Source: Clostridium folliculivorans (GTDB lineage Bacteria > Bacillota > Clostridia > Clostridiales > Clostridiaceae). Taken from it: a stretch of DNA of 64,000 bases. Of the stretch, positions 58,625 to 64,000 are shown one piece after another (within the stretch, counting starts at the first letter, position 1; each line of letters starts with the position of its first letter). The position numbers and the translations under genes are program-made. The notes below the pieces were generated by a model. It saw nothing but the letters and a program-made list of their open reading frames with translations. It was not told where the DNA came from and ran no database searches. The stretch is taken from contig NZ_BQXY01000001.1 in NCBI RefSeq assembly GCF_024341905.1, positions 281,013 through 345,012 of the forward strand, read 5' to 3'.

Positions 58625-58707
58625 TATATAAATAAGCCTATTGCTATGGATAAGTTAGTTCTAAATAAAGTCTATTTACCAATTAAAACATAATTAATAG
58701 TTAAAAT

Positions 58708-58735
58708 GATTGAAGTAGTTTATCAGTTCAGCGGA
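58708..58735 (+). repeat. 28-nt leader element, copy B
   Basis: Begins GATTGAAGTAGTTTATCA; matches copy A at 24 of 28 positions. Lies 115 bp before the AEC transporter gene. A weaker relative (GGGCTGAAATTGTACATC, 59885-59902) precedes the SASP-like gene. Confidence 0.5.
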
Positions 58736-58850
58736 ACAAATAGTTGTTTCAGATTTTGAAAAAATATTGCTTATAGGTCAATAAATCTTTATTGTTTTAG
58801 ATAAGTGTTTTGTAATGAAAGTTTTTAGAATATGGAGTTGAGTTGAAGCG

Positions 58851-59765
58851 ATGGATCAAGTTCTAATTAAAGCAGCAGGTTATATATTTATCATAATAAT
58901 TAGTTATTTATTAAAACGGAAAGGATTATTTGATTTTAAAGACCAACGTACTATAATGAAACTCATAATGAATATAACTCTTCCTGCTGCTGTTATAGCA
59001 GCATTTGCAAATTTTGAAAAAGATACACGACTGATTTCTATAACGGTTATAGGTTTATGCATGAACTTGATCATGAGTGGTATAGGATATTTAGTTGCAC
59101 TAAGAAAAAGCAGAAAGGATAGAGCCTTCAATATCATAAATTATTCCGGTTACAATATAGGTACGTTTGCTATGCCATATCTACAAAGCTTTTTAGGAAG
59201 TCTTGGGATTGTAGTTGCGTGCCTATTTGATGCAGGAAATGCTATTATGTGTACAGGAGTTACCTATGCAATAGCATCTCAAGTAACAAGTAAAGAAAAG
59301 TTCAATGTTAAGGATTTTCTTCATAAAATATTTTCATCTGTGCCTTTTGATGTATATATTGTTATGCTTTTTTGTTATTTTACTGATATTAGGTTTCCTA
59401 AGGCTGTGTATAGTATAGCAAGTTTAATCGGCAATGCTAATGCTTTTTTAGCTATGTTCATGATAGGATTGTCTTTCGAAATTGTATTCGATAAAGGTAT
59501 TTTAAGACAAGTGTGGACATCACTTTTCATACGTTACTCAATTAACTCAGTTATAGCATATTTATTCTATAAATATAGTCCGTTTACTAATGAAGTAAAA
59601 ACTATAGTAGTATTAATAATGTTTGCTCCTATGTCAGCACTAAACGTGATTAATACCATAAAATGTGGTGGGGATAAAGAAAAGTCAGGTCTTTTGAATT
59701 CATTATCTATTGTAATAAGTTTAACTATTATAACCATTCTAGTTATAAAGCTAAACTTGAAATAA
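58851..59765 (+). CDS. AEC-family transporter (auxin efflux carrier-like)
   Basis: 304 residues, about ten membrane helices in the inverted 5+5 arrangement of the AEC/BART family (MNITLPAAVIAAFANF, YSGYNIGTFAMPYL, APMSALNVINTIKCGGD). Bacterial members such as malate or malonate permeases move small organic anions. Substrate not predictable. No strong ribosome site is seen (GTTGAAG), and no co-transcribed gene is present. Confidence 0.82.
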   Translation: MDQVLIKAAGYIFIIIISYLLKRKGLFDFKDQRTIMKLIMNITLPAAVIAAFANFEKDTRLISITVIGLCMNLIMSGIGYLVALRKSRKDRAFNIINYSGYNIGTFAMPYLQSFLGSLGIVVACLFDAGNAIMCTGVTYAIASQVTSKEKFNVKDFLHKIFSSVPFDVYIVMLFCYFTDIRFPKAVYSIASLIGNANAFLAMFMIGLSFEIVFDKGILRQVWTSLFIRYSINSVIAYLFYKYSPFTNEVKTIVVLIMFAPMSALNVINTIKCGGDKEKSGLLNSLSIVISLTIITILVIKLNLK

Positions 59766-60069
59766 GAAAACTATATGAAGTAGTATGTCTATAAAATAAA
59801 TTTTATGGATGTAGCGTTTCATGAAAAAAATTGTATTTTTAAATTATATTACCAGAAGCCGTGAGAGTTTTAAAAATAGACTTCGGGCTGAAATTGTACA
59901 TCTTTAAATAAATCCCCATTAATATACTAATTATAGTTTCATTTACTTGTGATAAGTAAGAAATAAATACACAAGATATAATTCGTAAGTCAAATAAAAA
60001 GGTGAGTATGACTTTAATAAATTTATTAGACTTACTAAAAAATTGCAAGTAGAAAAGGAGACTAAAATT
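59766..60069. other. Gap before the SASP-like gene
   Basis: No gene. Holds the weak third relative of the 28-nt leader element (59885-59902). No convincing sigma-G promoter was recognised by eye. Confidence 0.35.
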
Positions 60070-60348
60070 ATGATTACTAATAAGAATGGGGTACAAGAGA
60101 CTAAAAAATTAAATCAACAATCAAGACAAGGACAAGGCGGAATGACTAGTTCTGCTGGTAGCACAAATGCTAATAGTCCAGAAATTCAGGAAGCAAAACA
60201 ATTAAATCAGCAATCAAGTCAAGGAAGCATGTCAAGTTCAGCTAGTGGAACTGCATCATTTAACTCAGGAACTTCAGGATCAATGAGCAGTGGGGTAGAA
60301 GAAGCAAAGCAATTAAATGAACAATCTAGACAAAATAAAGGTAAGTAG
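60070..60348 (+). CDS. Gamma-type small acid-soluble spore protein-like
   Basis: 92 residues, very rich in Gln, Ser, Asn and Gly and lacking aromatic residues. It has three imperfect repeats: ETKKLNQQSRQGQGG, EAKQLNQQSSQGS and EAKQLNEQSRQNKGK, the same kind of QxNQQS repeat as Bacillus SspE (gamma-SASP), an amino-acid store degraded in germination. The EFASE-type cleavage sites for the GPR protease seen in Bacillus are absent. ATG 60070 follows AAAAGGAG. Gamma-SASPs are generally reported as missing from clostridia, so the call rests on repeat pattern and composition. Confidence 0.6.
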   Translation: MITNKNGVQETKKLNQQSRQGQGGMTSSAGSTNANSPEIQEAKQLNQQSSQGSMSSSASGTASFNSGTSGSMSSGVEEAKQLNEQSRQNKGK

Positions 60349-60511
60349 TAATATGAAGATTTAGTTGTTAAGATACAATATGGAATAGTAGTGGATTGGA
60401 TGAAATAAGAAATGCACCAATAAAATCAATAAAAAGTTTTATAACTTTCTATTGCTTTTCACAAGAGACTTAGAAAATTTGAGTTATATTTTGTGGTGCA
60501 TGTATTTAAGC
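60349..60511. other. Gap with a long-range inverted repeat
   Basis: ATGCACCA at 60412-60419 pairs with TGGTGCAT at 60494-60501 across 74 nt. No gene is seen. Confidence 0.35.
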
Positions 60512-60546
60512 TGGTAGGTATAAATAGTATACCTACCATTTTTATT
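60512..60546 (+). terminator. Terminator
   Basis: GGTAGGTATA (60513-60522) and TATACCTACC (60528-60537) with a 5-nt loop, followed by ATTTTTATT. About 165 nt after the SASP-like gene and before the uronate promoter. Confidence 0.83.
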
Positions 60547-60725
60547 GCATGCGGAAGTATAATGAAGAAAGAGCATGGCTTTGAGGCAAAGAAATTTTAT
60601 AAATACTATATTGAATATTTTTACATAGATGTATAAACGAGAAGCGCTAAAAAGTACCGTAAACCATACAAACTAATACTAATAAATGCATTTATAAAAA
60701 ATAGTGAATAATTTCACAAAAATTT

Positions 60726-60805
60726 TGTTCACGTGAACATTTTCCTATTGTATTCTTTTAAGAAAACGATTATAATAACATTGTAAGTGATTGTTCACGT
60801 GAACA
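60726..60805 (+). promoter_or_regulatory. Uronate promoter flanked by two LacI-type operators
   Basis: TGTTCACGTGAACA, a perfect 14-bp palindrome with a central CG, occurs at 60726-60739 and 60792-60805 (66 bp apart). Between them lie TTGTAT (60748-60753), a 17-bp spacer and TATAAT (60771-60776). The layout allows repression by looping around the promoter of the isomerase gene. The repressor is likely a LacI-family uronate regulator and need not be encoded in this window. Confidence 0.8.
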
Positions 60806-60841
60806 ATTTATAAAAGTTAAATGAAAAGTAAGGTGATTATT

Positions 60842-62242
60842 ATGAAAAAATTTATGGATGAGAATTTTCTATTATCAAATGAAACAGCAGTAAAATTATT
60901 CCATGATTATTCAAAAAATATGCCAATCATTGACTATCACTGCCATTTAAACCCTAAGGAAATTTATGAGAATAAAAGATTTAAAAATATAACTGAAGTT
61001 TGGTTATACGGGGATCATTACAAGTGGAGAGCAATGAGAAGTAATGGAGTAGATGAAAACACTATAACTGGAGATGCAAGTGACTATGATAAATTTTTAG
61101 CATGGGCAAAGACATTGCAAGTTGCTATAGGAAATCCACTTTATCATTGGACTCACTTAGAGCTTCAAAGATTCTTTGGAATCTATGAACCTTTAACTGA
61201 AAAAACTGCTCCTCAGATATGGGACAAGGCTAATGAGATACTAAATGCTGGTGATTTTGCAGCAAGAGACTTAATTAAAAAGTCTAATGTAAAAGCAATA
61301 TGTACAACTGATGATCCAGTTGATTCGCTTGAGTATCATATAAAACTTAAAGAAATTAAAGATTTTGACGTAAAGGTTTTACCAACTTTTAGACCAGACA
61401 AAGGAATAGAAATAAATAGAGCTACATTCTTACCATGGGTTAAGAAATTAGAAGAAGTATCAGGTAAAGTAATAAATGATTATGAAGTATTCTTACAAGC
61501 TTTTGAATCAAGAGTTGAATTCTTCCACTCAGTTGGATGTAGAGTATCAGATCATGCTTTAGATACAGTAGTGTATGCAGATTCGACTAAAGAAGAAGCA
61601 GCAGAAATATTTGCAAAAGCATTAAAAGGTGAAGCAATTAGTTTTGAAGAAGAAAAGAAGTATAAAACATTCACTTTAGGTTTTGTAGCTAAGATTTATC
61701 ATAAATTAGGATGGGCAATGCAACTTCATATTGGTGCTCTTAGAAATAATAACACAAGAATGTTTAATAAATTAGGAGCTGACACTGGATTTGATTCAAT
61801 CAATGATGGACAAGTAGCAGAAGCACTTTCAAGATTCTTAGATTCATTAAATAGAGAAGATTTACTTCCAAAGACTATATTATATACATTAAATCCAAAA
61901 GATAACTATGTTCTTGGAACAATGCTTGGAAACTTCCAAGGTGGCGGAATACCAGGAAAGATACAATTTGGTTCTGGCTGGTGGTTTAACGATAGTATAG
62001 ATGGAATGACTCAACAAATGAAATCCTTAGCTAACTTAGGACTTTTAAGCAGATTTGTTGGAATGCTTACAGATTCAAGAAGTTTCTTATCATACCCAAG
62101 ACATGAGTATTTCAGAAGAATAGTATGTAATCTTATTGGCGAATGGGTTGAAAATGGGGAAGTTCCACATAATATAGAACTTTTAGGAAGTATAGTTCAA
62201 GATATATCATATAGAAATGCTAAAGAATACTTTAACTTATAG
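60842..62242 (+). CDS. uxaC: Glucuronate isomerase
   Basis: 466 residues, close to the E. coli enzyme (470). The amidohydrolase-fold start IIDYHCHLNPKEI carries the metal His pair, and the C-terminal signature FVGMLTDSRSFLSYPRHEYFRR is complete. Converts D-glucuronate to D-fructuronate and D-galacturonate to D-tagaturonate, the entry step of the uronate pathway. ATG 60842 is chosen: it follows AAGGTG by about 8 nt and gives the normal family start; an ATG at 60821 lacks a site. Single gene behind two operators. The downstream uronate enzymes are not in the window. Confidence 0.93.
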   Translation: MKKFMDENFLLSNETAVKLFHDYSKNMPIIDYHCHLNPKEIYENKRFKNITEVWLYGDHYKWRAMRSNGVDENTITGDASDYDKFLAWAKTLQVAIGNPLYHWTHLELQRFFGIYEPLTEKTAPQIWDKANEILNAGDFAARDLIKKSNVKAICTTDDPVDSLEYHIKLKEIKDFDVKVLPTFRPDKGIEINRATFLPWVKKLEEVSGKVINDYEVFLQAFESRVEFFHSVGCRVSDHALDTVVYADSTKEEAAEIFAKALKGEAISFEEEKKYKTFTLGFVAKIYHKLGWAMQLHIGALRNNNTRMFNKLGADTGFDSINDGQVAEALSRFLDSLNREDLLPKTILYTLNPKDNYVLGTMLGNFQGGGIPGKIQFGSGWWFNDSIDGMTQQMKSLANLGLLSRFVGMLTDSRSFLSYPRHEYFRRIVCNLIGEWVENGEVPHNIELLGSIVQDISYRNAKEYFNL

Positions 62243-62268
62243 AAATAAGTAGTAAAATTTGCATAAAG

Positions 62269-62327
62269 TTGTTAACGTGTGCAAAGGCGATGATATTATT
62301 GCATGCGTTAACCACAATACATACACT
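62269..62327 (+). promoter_or_regulatory. Probable promoter and degenerate operators of the symporter gene
   Basis: TTGTTAACGTGTGCAA (62269-62284) matches the uronate operator TTGTTCACGTGAACAA at 13 of 16 bases. It pairs imperfectly with TTGCATGCGTTAAC (62299-62312) as an inverted repeat. TTGCAT (62299-62304), 17-bp spacer and TACACT (62322-62327) form a possible promoter over the second arm. The remaining 240 bp to the start codon hold nothing recognisable. Confidence 0.5.
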
Positions 62328-62567
62328 TATGAAAATCAATAATCTAGAGTTTTAAGATAAAGATATCTAAAGGTTTTGCTGTAAACGTTATTGAAAAACG
62401 TATAAACAATATAAACCAAATATAAATTAAACCAATAAAATAATCAAACAATATAAGGTTAGTAAAGCATTTTACAAAAAAATTGCATAAGAGGGCTTAA
62501 GCAATTAAATCAAAAAGGTATTTATAAAATTTATTTTAATAATAATATTAAGAAAGAGGTAACTAGT

Positions 62568-63923
62568 ATGAGTAAATTAACGTTGAAAGAAAAAATTTCA
62601 TACGGTTTAGGTGATTTTGGTAATGGTTTCATGTTCGACTTAGGTCAGGCTTACTTGCTAAAGTTCTACACAGACGTTTGTGGAATAGCATCAGCTGCAG
62701 CAGGAGGAATATTCTTATTCACAAAAGTATTTGATGCATTTATGGATCCAATAGCAGGTATAGCAATAGATTCAAGAAAGAATATAGGTAAAAATGGAAG
62801 ATTTAAACCAGTTATGTTCTTATCAAGTATACTACTTGCGATACTTACTGTAATAACATTTACAACACCAATGGGAGCAACAGCTCATCAAAGATTGATA
62901 TATGGATACGCTACATACATGATATGGGGACTTCTGTATTCATTTACTAACGTTCCTTATGGTTCATTAGCTTCAGTTATGACTCAAGATGTTCAAGATA
63001 GAGCTAATCTAGCTTCTTTTAGACAAGCGGGTTCAGTTTCAGCTCTATTAATAACAGGTGTAGTATTTATGCCAATAGTAACATCTTTTTCTAACACAAA
63101 AATAGGTTTCCCTATAGCAGCAGGTATAATGTCTTTAGTAGGTGTAATATCTTTCTTCATAACTTTCAAGAATACAAAAGAAGTTGTAGAAGTTAAGAGA
63201 AGTGCTGAAAAGATAAGACCTAAAGATTTTGCAACAGCAGTATTTACAAACAAGCCACTACTTACTTTAATACTTATGACTGTATTCTCAATATCAGCTT
63301 ACAACATTAAGACTGCAATGATGGTATATTTCACTCAATACTATCTTGGAAACGCTGCACTTTTAGCTAGAACTAACTTCTTTACTATAGGTAGTTCAAT
63401 AATTGCAATACTTTTCATACCTACATTAGTAAAGAAATTAGGAAAGAAGAGAACAGCAATACTAGGATTCTCAATGGCTTTCATAGCTGATGGATTAAAC
63501 TTTATATTACCAGTTCACATAGTTCCATTTACAATACTTATGGCTATATCATTTATAGGAATAGCACTACCAAACGGTGTTACATGGGCATTCGTTTCAG
63601 ACGTTATCGATTACGGTGAATGGCATACAGGTGAAAGAAGAGAAGGTATAACTTACTCAGCATTTAACTTCTCAAGAAAGATAGCTCAAGCGATAGCAGG
63701 ATCTCTTTCAGGTTTTGGTTTAGCATTAATAGGATATGTTCCAAACGTAAAACAATCAGCTCAAACATTATTAGGAATGAAGGGATTATTAATGTTATAT
63801 CCTTGTATAGCTTTAATAATAGCTGCAATAGTGCTTGGAGTATTATACGGATTATCAGATAAGAAGTACAAAGAAATCGTTACTGATCTTCAAGCTGGAA
63901 AGTACGAATCAAGCAAAGCATAA
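62568..63923 (+). CDS. GPH-family sugar/glycoside symporter
   Basis: 451 residues, about 12 membrane helices, of the glycoside-pentoside-hexuronide:cation symporter family. It begins with the family hallmark KEKISYGLGDFGNGFMFD and has the FDAFMDPIAGIAIDS loop and the late YGEWHTGERREGITYSAFNF motif. It imports a sugar, glucuronide or hexuronate with Na+ or H+. Its place after glucuronate isomerase, with a similar operator in front, argues for a uronate or glucuronide. GAAAGAGGT precedes the ATG. Confidence 0.88.
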   Translation: MSKLTLKEKISYGLGDFGNGFMFDLGQAYLLKFYTDVCGIASAAAGGIFLFTKVFDAFMDPIAGIAIDSRKNIGKNGRFKPVMFLSSILLAILTVITFTTPMGATAHQRLIYGYATYMIWGLLYSFTNVPYGSLASVMTQDVQDRANLASFRQAGSVSALLITGVVFMPIVTSFSNTKIGFPIAAGIMSLVGVISFFITFKNTKEVVEVKRSAEKIRPKDFATAVFTNKPLLTLILMTVFSISAYNIKTAMMVYFTQYYLGNAALLARTNFFTIGSSIIAILFIPTLVKKLGKKRTAILGFSMAFIADGLNFILPVHIVPFTILMAISFIGIALPNGVTWAFVSDVIDYGEWHTGERREGITYSAFNFSRKIAQAIAGSLSGFGLALIGYVPNVKQSAQTLLGMKGLLMLYPCIALIIAAIVLGVLYGLSDKKYKEIVTDLQAGKYESSKA

Positions 63924-64000
63924 TAATTTAATTAATATAATGTATATAATTTAATCAATTATTGCTTAAAACTACAATCTCATAGATAAGCTCAGTATGT

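Overview
The window is AT-rich, with strong AGGAGG-type ribosome sites, a spore-germination (GerA) operon, a gamma-SASP-like spore gene and many U-tailed hairpin terminators. This fits a spore-forming, saccharolytic Clostridium (sensu stricto). The species cannot be fixed from the sequence alone. No tRNA, rRNA, CRISPR array or intact insertion sequence was seen.

Layout. 0-2.2 kb: the C-terminal part of an ATPase with a RyR domain, two adjacent CDGSH iron-sulfur genes (the second apparently starting at AUA), and a decayed PRD-type antiterminator beside a 44-bp tandem duplication. 2.3-7.9 kb: a sigma-54 activator followed by an operon with a clear -24/-12 promoter and three upstream activator sites, encoding a CoA-transferase, a GntP-type permease and an (R)-enoyl-CoA hydratase. 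I read this as uptake and activation of a short hydroxy acid such as (R)-3-hydroxybutyrate. 8-18 kb: redox and stress genes: an MmyB-type regulator with a divergent SDR reductase, a DXS-like enzyme, a cupin plus CMD pair, a rifampicin phosphotransferase homologue, and a MerR regulator divergent from an aldo/keto reductase. Three promoters here have the long 19-bp spacer typical of MerR control. 18.1 kb: an orphan phage replisome-organiser-like gene.

19-21.7 kb: a fructokinase and sucrose phosphorylase operon with two palindromic operators, one sitting on the -35 box. 22-34 kb: a YesM/YesN two-component pair, then a lipoprotein plus two permeases (CUT1-type ABC uptake), a NIF3-like protein, two different serine esterases, a CE4-type deacetylase, a DUF3237 protein and a LacI regulator. 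The operon is rich in esterases and holds no cytoplasmic glycosidase, so its substrate looks acylated and is unknown. 35-37 kb: a secreted GH43 enzyme with a ricin-type lectin domain and a second, opposed DUF3237 gene.

37-42.5 kb: a Bce-type antimicrobial-peptide sensing and resistance module (response regulator, kinase, ATPase, permease). Its two halves are separated by a terminator and two copies of a dispersed repeat. 42.7-47.1 kb: gerA-type germinant receptor genes A, B and C plus a 54-codon two-helix ORF that may be a D subunit. 47.8-57 kb: one 3056-residue secreted protein with seven Ig-like repeats, two GH16 beta-glucanase domains inside a large internal duplication, about eight carbohydrate-binding modules, FIVAR, F5/8C and a C-terminal domain. 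57-60.4 kb: a soluble PocR-type chemoreceptor, an AEC transporter and the SASP-like gene. 60.7-64 kb: uronate use (glucuronate isomerase and a GPH-family sugar symporter) behind LacI-type operators.

Together the right-hand two thirds is largely a plant or fungal polysaccharide utilisation landscape (beta-glucan, arabinan or arabinoxylan, uronates, sucrose, acyl esters) interleaved with sporulation genes. The left third is fermentation and redox metabolism under sigma-54 and MerR control.
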